Source: Anaerolineae bacterium (GTDB lineage Bacteria > Chloroflexota > Anaerolineae > B4-G1 > SLSP01). Taken from it: a stretch of 7,808 nucleotides of DNA. Positions within the stretch are counted from its first letter, which is position 1. Each line of letters begins with the position of its first letter. Shown in pieces: positions 1-6,301 of this stretch. Both the position numbers and the translations under genes were made by a program. The stretch lies in NCBI GenBank assembly GCA_018055515.1, contig JAGPHL010000096.1, forward strand, positions 1 through 7,808. Direction: 5' to 3'. The notes beneath the pieces were generated by a model. The model did no database searches and was not told the DNA's origin. It was given only the letters and a program-made list of their open reading frames with translations.

Positions 1-523
1 CGCCCTCTTGCTCCACGTGCTCCTCGGTGCCCTCTTTCACCTGCCAGATGCGATCCGGCGCGACCAGCCGGTCAATGTACAGCACGCCGCGCGTGTGATC
101 AATCTCATGCTGGAACACGCGCGCCATGAAGCCGTTGAGACGCAGCCGCAGTTTCTGCCCGCGCCGATCCAGGCCCCGCACGAAGATGGAGACCGAACGC
201 GCCACATCCCCCGCATAGCCCGGCACCGACAGACAGCCCTCGAGGCCCACTTCTTCCTCCTGCGACGCGCGCACGATCTCCGGGTTGATGACGACATAAC
301 GTTGCCCGCTGCCGGGGATTTTCTCATCCGCCGGGACTTCGATCACGACAATCTGCCGCAGCTCGCCGACCTGCACCGCCGCCAGCCCGATGCCGTCATT
401 GGCGTGCATGGTCTCGATCATGTCATCAATCAGCCGCTGCACCTCCGGCGTGATATGCTCCACGGGCCGCGAGCGCTGCCGCAAACGCGGATCCCCCACT
501 GTAATCACCGGTAATACTGCCAA
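1..523 (-). CDS. def: Peptide deformylase (C-terminus cut by window edge)
   Basis: Metal-dependent hydrolase that removes the N-formyl group from the initiator methionine of nascent proteins at the ribosome. Read on the minus strand, 174 codons are present before the window ends. All three family motifs are visible: GIGLAAVQ at residues 44-51, EGCLS at 95-99, and QHEIDH at 138-143 followed by TRG. The expected metal ligands are C97, H139 and H143, with E140 as catalytic base. Family members are usually about 150-190 residues, so only a short C-terminal tail should be missing. The start is a TTG at 521-523: an in-frame TAA lies just upstream, no ATG or GTG is available between them, and a GGAGG Shine-Dalgarno sits 6 nt before it. 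A second TTG at 527-529 is too close to that site. The gene follows the cNMP/PH gene on the same strand after a 75-bp gap in which I see no convincing terminator or promoter, so read-through is possible. Identification is secure. Confidence 0.95.
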   Translation of the reverse strand, partial: MAVLPVITVGDPRLRQRSRPVEHITPEVQRLIDDMIETMHANDGIGLAAVQVGELRQIVVIEVPADEKIPGSGQRYVVINPEIVRASQEEEVGLEGCLSVPGYAGDVARSVSIFVRGLDRRGQKLRLRLNGFMARVFQHEIDHTRGVLYIDRLVAPDRIWQVKEGTEEHVEQEG

Positions 524-529
524 ATCCAA

Positions 530-534
530 CCTCC
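530..534 (-). promoter_or_regulatory. Ribosome binding site of def (decides a TTG start)
   Basis: GGAGG on the minus strand, 6 nt upstream of the TTG at 521-523. An in-frame TAA lies a few codons further upstream, so initiation must occur between the two. The spacing favours the inner TTG over the TTG at 527-529, which almost abuts the site. Confidence 0.75.
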
Positions 535-598
535 ACCCTTAAATGTCATTTCACCCACGCCTCATGGATGGGTCTTCAAATCGAGGACGGCGCTGAGG

Positions 599-2341
599 TC
601 AAACCGCGTCCGTCCCGCCAGGCGTCGTCTCATCCGGCGAGTCCGGCGTGAGCGTCCCATGGCGCAGGGAATCGTAGATCGCGAACCAGCTCAGCAGCTC
701 GTCCTGCCGTTGGGCGGCCTGCCGGGCGAGGTCACGCCGGCGAAATTCCTGTTGCCGACGGGCGATCTCCGCGCGCACACGCTCAGGGTCGCGCACAAAC
801 TCCATCTCGAACTTCCCCGTCGCCCCGGCCGTCTCCAGGGTCACGGTGCCGTATTTGAACATCCGCGCCCACAGCCCCGGCACGTCCGAGGTGATGTTCT
901 GGATGCGATCGAGGCGCGCTTCCTGACGGGTCAGCCGTCCCCACAGCGGTCTGCGATCCACATGGATGATGTGCGAGGGCGTGATCTCAAAGAAGTCGTT
1001 GCGCCAGTCCTCGATGTACCACATCACCACGCCCAACAGGATCATCTCCAACACCAGCCAACCGCCGACCAGGAGCGGATTTTCGTCCACTTGCCTCGTG
1101 GCCCACCAAAGCCCCCCCACCGTGGCGAGCAGGAACAGCGTCGAAACCCACCAGTAACGGATGAAGCCCGGCAGCCAGTAACGGCGCCATTTGATCGTCT
1201 GCCCATCAGGGGATTCGACCCAACTGGCAGGGAAAAGCAATTCCCTGACGGTGCTGACGAAAAACTTAAGGCTCGAAGGCGACTCAATCTGGGGCGTCAC
1301 TTTCGCAGGAGGTTCTTGCGGCGGCACGAGGTGCAGACGGTTTTCCAGCAGCACGCGCGTCTCTCCGCGCAGCCGCACGACCCGCCGCGCCTGGATGCGC
1401 CCCATCTCGCGCAGGATGGCCTCCCGCCACACCGCAGGACGATAGACTTCGGTGAAGTCAATTTTAACCGTGCCGCCCGCCGTGTGCAAAATGATGTCGC
1501 CGTAGTCGAAAAAGTTGGCGAGCACGTTGGGCTTTACTTCCAGGACGTCCTGAATGTCGTCCAGAGAAGCCTCCTCGGACATGCTGCCAAAGGGGCCTTT
1601 GCGCTCGATGTGCATCACGCGCTGCGTCGTGAGGATGAAACGGTCGTCATGCCAGTCCAGCCAGTTCCACCCCAGCCAGAGGCCAAACACCACTGCCGGA
1701 AAGATCAGCCAGGGCAGCGGATTCCAGATCTCATCTTGTGATTCTAGCGCTTGCAACTGCGTCGGCACGAGCACGAAAGCCAGCGCCACTACGGCCACTA
1801 ACCCCAGCGCCGGCAACAGCGTCCGGCGCACCAGCTCGATGCCATGGCGCTGCCCGACGAGAATCGCGACCTCTTCAGGGCGCATCCACGAGAAATGGGG
1901 CAAATGCCGTTGGCGCTGGAGATCGGGGGGGACATTGAGCAAACGACGCAGGCGCGAATGCTGCTCTAACAACGGCATGAAGTCGTCGTGTGTGAGGTAG
2001 AGAACCCTTACCGGCGTGTAGGCCTCCGCCGAGGCGTCATGGAAATCGCCGACGAAGAGACTGGCGACGCCAAAGGAGTCCCCCGGCTGTTTGAACCCCA
2101 GGTCCAGCCGCGAGCCATCAGGGCCAAACGCCGTCAATTGAATCCGCCCGCGCAGCACATAGTACAGGCGGTCGGCCGGCTCGCCCTGCTCAAAAAGCGA
2201 GTCGCCAGGCGCGTACTCGGCCTCCTGGACTTTTTCCGCCACGAGATACAGCAGTCGCTCGTCCCGGGCGTCGCGGTCCGGCCGCAAGTTCTGGAACAGC
2301 GGTATTTGACGCAGGTGGGTGACGATCTCTTTGAGTTCCAT
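599..2341 (-). CDS. Membrane protein with cNMP-binding fold and two tandem bacterial PH-like domains
   Basis: 580 residues; I recognise the architecture but no named gene. Residues about 10-135 form a cyclic-nucleotide-binding (CAP_ED) beta-roll, with the pattern GDSLFEQGEPADRLYYVLRG at 46-65. The phosphate-binding cassette (about 87-112) is degenerate: neither the conserved Glu nor the conserved Arg that contacts cyclic nucleotide is in place, so the domain may sense something else or be structural. No DNA-binding helix-turn-helix follows. Instead there are two copies of a unit made of two membrane helices and a bPH/DUF304-like beta domain: helices about 173-193 and 208-228 with PH domain about 230-315, then helices about 392-413 and 422-442 with PH domain about 445-530. 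The copies align, for example DWHDDRF/DWRNDFF and LDDIQDV/LDRIQNI. The tail (530-580) is charged, then Pro/Thr-rich. The likely role is a membrane-bound sensor or adaptor; its ligand is unknown. ATG at 2341 is the only plausible start because an in-frame TAA lies within the promoter. It is divergent from the SPFH operon. Confidence 0.9.
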   Translation of the reverse strand: MELKEIVTHLRQIPLFQNLRPDRDARDERLLYLVAEKVQEAEYAPGDSLFEQGEPADRLYYVLRGRIQLTAFGPDGSRLDLGFKQPGDSFGVASLFVGDFHDASAEAYTPVRVLYLTHDDFMPLLEQHSRLRRLLNVPPDLQRQRHLPHFSWMRPEEVAILVGQRHGIELVRRTLLPALGLVAVVALAFVLVPTQLQALESQDEIWNPLPWLIFPAVVFGLWLGWNWLDWHDDRFILTTQRVMHIERKGPFGSMSEEASLDDIQDVLEVKPNVLANFFDYGDIILHTAGGTVKIDFTEVYRPAVWREAILREMGRIQARRVVRLRGETRVLLENRLHLVPPQEPPAKVTPQIESPSSLKFFVSTVRELLFPASWVESPDGQTIKWRRYWLPGFIRYWWVSTLFLLATVGGLWWATRQVDENPLLVGGWLVLEMILLGVVMWYIEDWRNDFFEITPSHIIHVDRRPLWGRLTRQEARLDRIQNITSDVPGLWARMFKYGTVTLETAGATGKFEMEFVRDPERVRAEIARRQQEFRRRDLARQAAQRQDELLSWFAIYDSLRHGTLTPDSPDETTPGGTDAV

Positions 2342-2349
2342 ATGTTTAG

Positions 2350-2380
2350 ATTATACCACAAGCCATTTCCTTTTTTTCAC
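2350..2380 (-). promoter_or_regulatory. Extended -10 promoter giving a probable leaderless mRNA for the cNMP/bPH gene
   Basis: On the minus strand a consensus TATAAT lies at 2350-2355, preceded by TGG (2356-2358), making a perfect extended -10 TGGTATAAT. A weak -35 (GTGAAA at 2375-2380, spacer 19, or TGAAAA at 2374-2379, spacer 18) lies in an A-rich run. Only 8 nt (CTAAACAT) separate the -10 from the ATG at 2341. Transcription, which usually starts about 7 nt after the -10, would therefore begin at or within a base or two of the start codon. No Shine-Dalgarno is present. Confidence 0.75.
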
Positions 2381-2383
2381 TTT

Positions 2384-2405
2384 TGTGCTACATTAATGCC
2401 AGACA
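2384..2405. promoter_or_regulatory. Interrupted palindrome, candidate operator in the divergent region
   Basis: A perfect 8-bp palindrome CATTAATG (2391-2398) is flanked symmetrically by TGT (2384-2386) and ACA (2403-2405), giving TGT-N4-CATTAATG-N4-ACA. It covers the candidate -10 and start point of the SPFH operon, where a bound dimer would block that promoter. The intervening N4 segments are not symmetric, so chance is a real alternative. Confidence 0.3.
2386..2394 (+). promoter_or_regulatory. Candidate extended -10 promoter of the SPFH operon
   Basis: TGCTACATT on the plus strand fits the extended -10 form TGnTAnnnT. No good -35 is seen about 17 nt upstream (TTTCCT at 2366-2371 is poor). 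It would start transcription near 2400 and leave a roughly 34-nt leader containing the Shine-Dalgarno at 2421-2426. Its polymerase footprint would overlap that of the divergent minus-strand promoter. The call rests on the -10 alone. Confidence 0.4.
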
Positions 2406-2420
2406 AAGCGCATCCTTTGC

Positions 2421-2426
2421 AAGGAG
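2421..2426 (+). promoter_or_regulatory. Ribosome binding site of the first SPFH gene
   Basis: AAGGAG, 8 nt upstream of the ATG at 2435. It supports that start over the longer out-of-frame reading that begins at 2383. Confidence 0.75.
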
Positions 2427-2434
2427 CATGACCC

Positions 2435-3958
2435 ATGCCCAACGTACGCTTGCTGGTCCTGATCGTTTATGTCGTCGCCACATACCTGATACAACGCCAC
2501 ATGCTGCATCATCCCCTGGAGCCCAGCCGGACTTTTGTGGACTACCTCACGCGCTGCATCCGGATTGTGCTGACGCTGGGCGTGCCCCTGATCGGCCCCC
2601 TGATCGCGTACTTCTGGGTGGATTTCTTCCCCCAGCCGCTCGTCATCGTCGTGTTGCTGGCACTCGTGTTGCCGTTAGCGCTGGTCTACCTGCCCTGGCT
2701 GAGGCTGATGCAAGTGCCCAAATGGACGCTGTTCGCGATCCCCGTCCTCATGTTCACCATGATCACGATCGGCGGCATCCTGGGGTGGCTCTTGCTCTTC
2801 AACGAGGGACGCGGCATCACCTGGGCGCTGTTGCCGCTGCTCTACTTCATCCTCATCCCCCCGCTCTTCATGCTGGGAATCCTGTACTACTGGGCACCGG
2901 AGCTCCTCCCGCTCAGCCCCGAAGAACGGCAGCAGTCCCGTCGCCAGGCAGCGCAGCTGCTCACCGGTTTCCTGTCCACCTTCCCGCGCCCCGTCATAAC
3001 CGTGGAGCACGGCGAGCTGCAGACCCGCATCCCCGGCAATCCGTTCACCGGCACCGGCCCCGGCCTGCTGGTGACCGAGCCACACAATGCCGTCGTCCTC
3101 TACCAGGGCACCGTTGCCAAAAAAGTGGTCGGCCCCGGGGTGATCTTCACCGGGCGGGCCGAGATTCCCAGGGCAGTGATAGACCTGCAGGATCAATTCC
3201 GTGTGAACCCCAACATCGAGGCGCAGACCCGCGACAATATCCGCGTCCGCGTCCCCTGCTCCTCGATCTTCCGCATCAGAGGCAGCACCAAACCCACCCG
3301 TCCGGGGGAACCCTGGACCTACGACGCAGAGGCGGCCCTGCAAGCCTATCTCGCCGCAGAAGTGGACCCGGCGAAGCAGTCCTCGAAGCTGGAAGCGCAT
3401 CACACCATCAACTGGGCCGATATGCCGCTGAACGAAGCCGCCTACCGCGTGCGACACGTCGTCAAGCGCTATCCGCTGGACCAGTTGTACGCCGTCACCG
3501 AACCCCTGCCCGGTAACGAACTCCCCCGCGTCCACATCGCCCGGGAGGTGCGGGAGCACGTGACCGCCCAGATGGCCGCCATCGGCATCACCGTCACCGG
3601 CGGCGGCGTGGGCAACCGCATCACGCCGCTGGATCCCGCCGTGGTGACACAACGCCTTGAGAGCTGGAAAGCCAGCACGATGCTGAAGATCGAGCAACAT
3701 CGGGGCGAGGCGAAAGCGGCAGAAATCATCGAGGAGAGCCGCGTCCGCAGCCAGGCGCTCATCGAACTCACCCAGAGCCTGCAACAACAGCTGTCGGCGC
3801 TGAGAGGAGCTCCTCCTGAGGCCGCCAGAAGACTGATCGCCCTGCGGTTGCTCCAAACGCTGGATGACATCGCCCGACAGCCAGAAGTCCGGGAACACCT
3901 TTCCGGCACGGCGTCTGAGACACTCACGGCCCTGCAACGTCGGGCCAGCCAGGGTTAA
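2435..3958 (+). CDS. SPFH/Band 7 domain protein with five predicted membrane segments
   Basis: 507 residues. The N-terminal third is strongly hydrophobic, with probable membrane segments near residues 4-20, 41-62, 66-88, 99-122 and 129-153. A soluble part follows that reads as an SPFH (stomatin/prohibitin/flotillin/HflK) domain from about 205 to 395: GTGPGLLVTEPHNAVVLYQG (206-225), VVGPG (231-235), IDLQDQ (249-254) and TRDNIRVRV (265-273), the last matching the family's T-x-D strand. Residues about 401-460 form a charged helical stretch (EQHRGEAKAAEIIEESR, 420-436) like the coiled coil through which SPFH proteins oligomerise. Family members normally have one anchor and about 250-350 residues, so the multi-pass anchor is unusual. 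SPFH proteins build ring or cage scaffolds in membranes and often modulate proteases or lipid domains; the partner here is unknown. It is first in a three-gene operon, ending 10 nt before a paralogue. Confidence 0.85.
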   Translation: MPNVRLLVLIVYVVATYLIQRHMLHHPLEPSRTFVDYLTRCIRIVLTLGVPLIGPLIAYFWVDFFPQPLVIVVLLALVLPLALVYLPWLRLMQVPKWTLFAIPVLMFTMITIGGILGWLLLFNEGRGITWALLPLLYFILIPPLFMLGILYYWAPELLPLSPEERQQSRRQAAQLLTGFLSTFPRPVITVEHGELQTRIPGNPFTGTGPGLLVTEPHNAVVLYQGTVAKKVVGPGVIFTGRAEIPRAVIDLQDQFRVNPNIEAQTRDNIRVRVPCSSIFRIRGSTKPTRPGEPWTYDAEAALQAYLAAEVDPAKQSSKLEAHHTINWADMPLNEAAYRVRHVVKRYPLDQLYAVTEPLPGNELPRVHIAREVREHVTAQMAAIGITVTGGGVGNRITPLDPAVVTQRLESWKASTMLKIEQHRGEAKAAEIIEESRVRSQALIELTQSLQQQLSALRGAPPEAARRLIALRLLQTLDDIARQPEVREHLSGTASETLTALQRRASQG

Positions 3959-3963
3959 GGAGG
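3957..3963 (+). promoter_or_regulatory. Ribosome binding site of the second SPFH gene (decides the start)
   Basis: AAGGAGG overlaps the TAA stop of the upstream gene and lies 5 nt before the ATG at 3969. It rules out the in-frame ATG at 3864, which would add 35 residues of arginine-rich, non-family sequence encoded inside the preceding gene. Confidence 0.85.
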
Positions 3964-3968
3964 TTCCC

Positions 3969-5330
3969 ATGCCCGAACGCCGAACGGATCGTGAACAACA
4001 CCTCGCCGGGTTTCTTCTGCCCACGCTGTTGCTCACCCTAGGCTTTGTCCTGCTGCTCATCGGCACGGTGCCAGAAGCCGCCGACGAAATTATGAACACA
4101 CGCGGGCTGTGGCCGTTGTTGCGGGCCCTCCTTACCAGCCTGCCTGTGGCCTTCATTGTCGCCTTGATGGTAGCGAAGCGTGCCGCGCTGGCGATTCTCA
4201 CGCAATTCCTCCAGGCGCTGTATCACCTGGAGCCAGACGAGGCCTCGAAGTTGCTGGAACGCATCATGTTCGGCGTCCCCCTCGAGCCGCCCCTCGAGCC
4301 GCTCCTGCGCGTGCAAGAAGGGCGCCCCGACCCCGAAGGGCCTGAAATCCTCCATGACGTGGGAGGCCCCGGCTATCTGACCATCGGGCATGACAACGCC
4401 GTCATCCTGGCGCGAGGCGGAGTATTCACCCGCGTGGAAGGGGCGCGCCAGGTGCGCCTGGAGGCTTTCGAGAAGATTTGGGACACCGTGGACCTGCGTC
4501 CGCAGCGCCGGGAGTTGCGGGTCACTGCCAACACGCGCGATGGCATCCCCGTGACCTGCCGGGCCGAAGTGCGGTTCCGCGCCCTGCGGGGCGACGCTGA
4601 GCCGATCCCGCAGCTCACCGCTCCGCCGCTGGACTTTACCGACGCCGACCGCGCCATCGCCCTCCGGCTGGCCACCGACAAAGTCGCCCTCGCCCCCGGC
4701 GGTGAACGCGCCGTCACCGACTGGATGATCTTTCTGACCAACGGCACCTTCGACGGCGAGGTCCGCAACCGCATCGAGCGCTACCGCCTCGACGAGCTCT
4801 TCGATCCCAACCGCAGCGGCCCGGCGCTCCTGACCCTCATCGAGGAAGAGCTGACTGAAGCCATGAGCCAAATCGGCAAAGATCGCGGCGTCCAAATTGA
4901 CCAGGTGCACCTCCTCAGCCTCACCCCCGATGAGGAACTGATCCCGGAGCAATGGATGGCGTTGTGGCGGAGTCAATGGGAACGCGCTGCAGCCAAAGAT
5001 GAGGCCGTAGCCCGCGCGGCGCACGAAAGCGAAATCGAAAGGGCCAAAGCCCGCGCGCGCGCCGAGATGATCGCCGCCATGGTCCGCCCCCTCGCAGATC
5101 TCACCGACGCAGACCTGGACACCCTGCTCATGGGGATACAGCTGGAATTCCTGGAGGTGATGCGCGGCATGGCTCAGATGGACCCGCTCGTGCAGAGCGC
5201 AATGTTCCAGCAAGTGGGGAATCTCGAGCGCCTCATTGGGGAGCTCCTGCAGCTGCCGGGCGCTTCAAGTCCAGGGGGCGCCCTCCCGGCGGCAGGAAGC
5301 GTTCCCCCCCCGGCCGGGAACACGCCTTAA
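3969..5330 (+). CDS. Second SPFH/Band 7-like membrane protein, paralogue of the upstream gene
   Basis: 453 residues. Two membrane segments are predicted (about 11-34 and 47-69), followed by a short linker with a PLEP-PLEP repeat at 104-111. The SPFH-like domain runs from about 132 to 320 and matches the upstream protein block by block: GGPGYLTIGHDNAVILARGG (132-151), DLRPQ (175-179), NTRDGIPVT (188-196), and an RYRLDELF segment (271-278) that matches RYPLDQLY in the neighbour. Residues about 335-370 form an Ala/Glu/Arg-rich helix typical of the SPFH oligomerisation region. The rest (about 371-428) is helical, ending in a Gly/Pro/Ala-rich tail (429-453). The two proteins are clearly homologous but diverged, which fits a hetero-oligomeric pair such as HflK/HflC. 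The spacing (10 nt, Shine-Dalgarno overlapping the previous stop) indicates coordinated translation. An eight-C run at 5304-5311 lies in the tail codons. Confidence 0.83.
   Translation: MPERRTDREQHLAGFLLPTLLLTLGFVLLLIGTVPEAADEIMNTRGLWPLLRALLTSLPVAFIVALMVAKRAALAILTQFLQALYHLEPDEASKLLERIMFGVPLEPPLEPLLRVQEGRPDPEGPEILHDVGGPGYLTIGHDNAVILARGGVFTRVEGARQVRLEAFEKIWDTVDLRPQRRELRVTANTRDGIPVTCRAEVRFRALRGDAEPIPQLTAPPLDFTDADRAIALRLATDKVALAPGGERAVTDWMIFLTNGTFDGEVRNRIERYRLDELFDPNRSGPALLTLIEEELTEAMSQIGKDRGVQIDQVHLLSLTPDEELIPEQWMALWRSQWERAAAKDEAVARAAHESEIERAKARARAEMIAAMVRPLADLTDADLDTLLMGIQLEFLEVMRGMAQMDPLVQSAMFQQVGNLERLIGELLQLPGASSPGGALPAAGSVPPPAGNTP
4278..4301 (+). repeat. Perfect 12-bp tandem duplication (PLEP x2)
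   Basis: CCCCTCGAGCCG occurs twice in direct succession and in frame, encoding Pro-Leu-Glu-Pro twice in the linker between the membrane anchor and the SPFH domain of the second SPFH protein. Nucleotide identity is complete, so the duplication is probably recent or subject to slippage. Confidence 0.8.
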
Positions 5331-5332
5331 AG

Positions 5333-6301
5333 ATGCGCCGCATTTCTGTGCCGCCGTCGTTGTTGCCGCTGCAGCTGGCGGAATTCGAGGAGCTGTCCCC
5401 GGCGTTGCGCAGGCAGCTCGTCGCCGCCGCGCCCGTCAATCCGCGCGCGTTGGCTTTCGATGAGGCGCTCACCGCCGCCGAAAACGCCCTCACGGTAGTG
5501 CGCCATCAGCGCGACCGCTACAGCGAGGCGCTGCTCGCCCTGTACAGCGCGGACTTGCTCTGGCGCTGCGAGCGCTGGCTCGAGGCGTTGGAAATGGCCG
5601 CTGCCGCCGCCGGCTGGTTCAAGCTGCAGAGCAGCCCCATCGCCCGTTACAACGAAGCGGTGGCCGTCTACTTCAACGGCCTGCTGCACTTCGCCCTGCA
5701 CGCCGACGCGCGCGCCATGCCGCTCTTCATAGAAGCGCAATCCCAATTGGAAAAGAGCCGCCAGTACTGGGCGGCGCACACCGGGCGCGCCTACTTCGAG
5801 GTCTGCGAACAGGTGAACCAGTGGATTTCCGCGCTCAGCTCACTGCGCACCCAGACGCCCCCCGGCAGTCAAGCGCTCATCATCCCGGTGTATCCGTCCC
5901 ACCCTCACACGCCCGAAGCTCCCCTCGAAGCGCTGGCAATCCCGCTGGAAGCGTTGCGCATCCGCCCCAACATCCTGCCCCTTTCCCTCCGGCCCCTGGA
6001 CAATTGGACGCCCCTGGAAATAGAAAGCCTGCCGGTGTTGGACGCGAGCCCGGGGAGGTACTACTTCGGCGTGCGGCTGGATGAGGCAGGGACCTTCACC
6101 GACGACAGTCTGGCGGGGGATGTGGTGCTCGTCGAGGCACTATCCCCGCTGGCGCTCACCGAGGAACCGCCGTTGACCGGCGGCACGCAACCGTTCATCC
6201 GCCAGCGCGACGGCAAAGTTATGTTGCGGGATCCGCAACACAGCGGGGAGGGTCTCGTGGGCATTCCCCGGCTGCTGTTGCGCCAGGGATGGCGCGGTTA
6301 G
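5333..6301 (+). CDS. Helical-repeat (TPR-like) protein with an S24-like C-terminal domain
   Basis: 322 residues with no signal peptide or membrane segment, so probably cytosolic. I do not recognise a named family. Residues about 40-172 are alpha-helical with TPR-like pairs: ALLALYSADLLWRCERWLEALEMA around 67-90 and ARYNEAVAVYFNGLLHFALH around 104-123. Alternating small and aromatic positions suit a protein-binding superhelix. After a Pro-rich linker (about 174-226), residues 230-318 look like a small beta domain. LPVLDASPGRYYFGVRL (233-249) then SLAGDVVLVE (259-268) recalls the LexA/S24 peptidase or C1-repressor fold, where GDxVxV is conserved. The catalytic G-D-S-M serine is absent, so self-cleavage is not expected. 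That resemblance is an inference from short motifs. The start is 2 nt after the stop of the second SPFH gene, with no clear Shine-Dalgarno, suggesting translational coupling. The stop overlaps that of the convergent glycosyltransferase. Confidence 0.7.
   Translation: MRRISVPPSLLPLQLAEFEELSPALRRQLVAAAPVNPRALAFDEALTAAENALTVVRHQRDRYSEALLALYSADLLWRCERWLEALEMAAAAAGWFKLQSSPIARYNEAVAVYFNGLLHFALHADARAMPLFIEAQSQLEKSRQYWAAHTGRAYFEVCEQVNQWISALSSLRTQTPPGSQALIIPVYPSHPHTPEAPLEALAIPLEALRIRPNILPLSLRPLDNWTPLEIESLPVLDASPGRYYFGVRLDEAGTFTDDSLAGDVVLVEALSPLALTEEPPLTGGTQPFIRQRDGKVMLRDPQHSGEGLVGIPRLLLRQGWRG

Noticed and set aside
8..514. A 168-codon plus-strand frame opposite peptide deformylase
   Set aside because: The minus strand shows all three deformylase motifs; this frame is its shadow.
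545..580. Possible terminator hairpin between the cNMP/bPH gene and def (CATCCA / TGGGTG on the minus strand)
   Set aside because: The stem is only 6 bp with a G-T wobble and a 7-nt loop, and it is followed by no T run, so it does not support an intrinsic terminator.
659..1741. A 360-codon plus-strand frame opposite the cNMP/bPH gene
   Set aside because: Arg/Pro/His-rich translation with no domain, fully contained in a well-supported gene on the other strand.
1925..1931. Seven-G run inside the cNMP/bPH gene as a phase-variable tract
   Set aside because: Runs of seven G or C recur by chance in this GC-rich window (for example near 1109-1115). This one lies in an uninterrupted frame with no sign of alternative products.
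2383..3516. A 377-codon plus-strand frame overlapping the first SPFH gene in another frame
   Set aside because: The product is Arg/Pro/His-rich low-information sequence, and the AAGGAG site fits the ATG at 2435 instead.
2675..4201. A 508-codon open reading frame on the minus strand, antisense to the first SPFH gene
   Set aside because: The translation is rich in Gly, Arg, Gln, Asp and His without any domain pattern, as expected from the antisense of a GC-rich gene. The plus-strand protein has clear membrane segments and SPFH motifs and a good Shine-Dalgarno.
4038..5213. A 391-codon minus-strand frame antisense to the second SPFH gene
   Set aside because: Composition is that of an antisense shadow (His, Gln, Arg, Gly-rich) and it has no recognisable domain or ribosome binding site.
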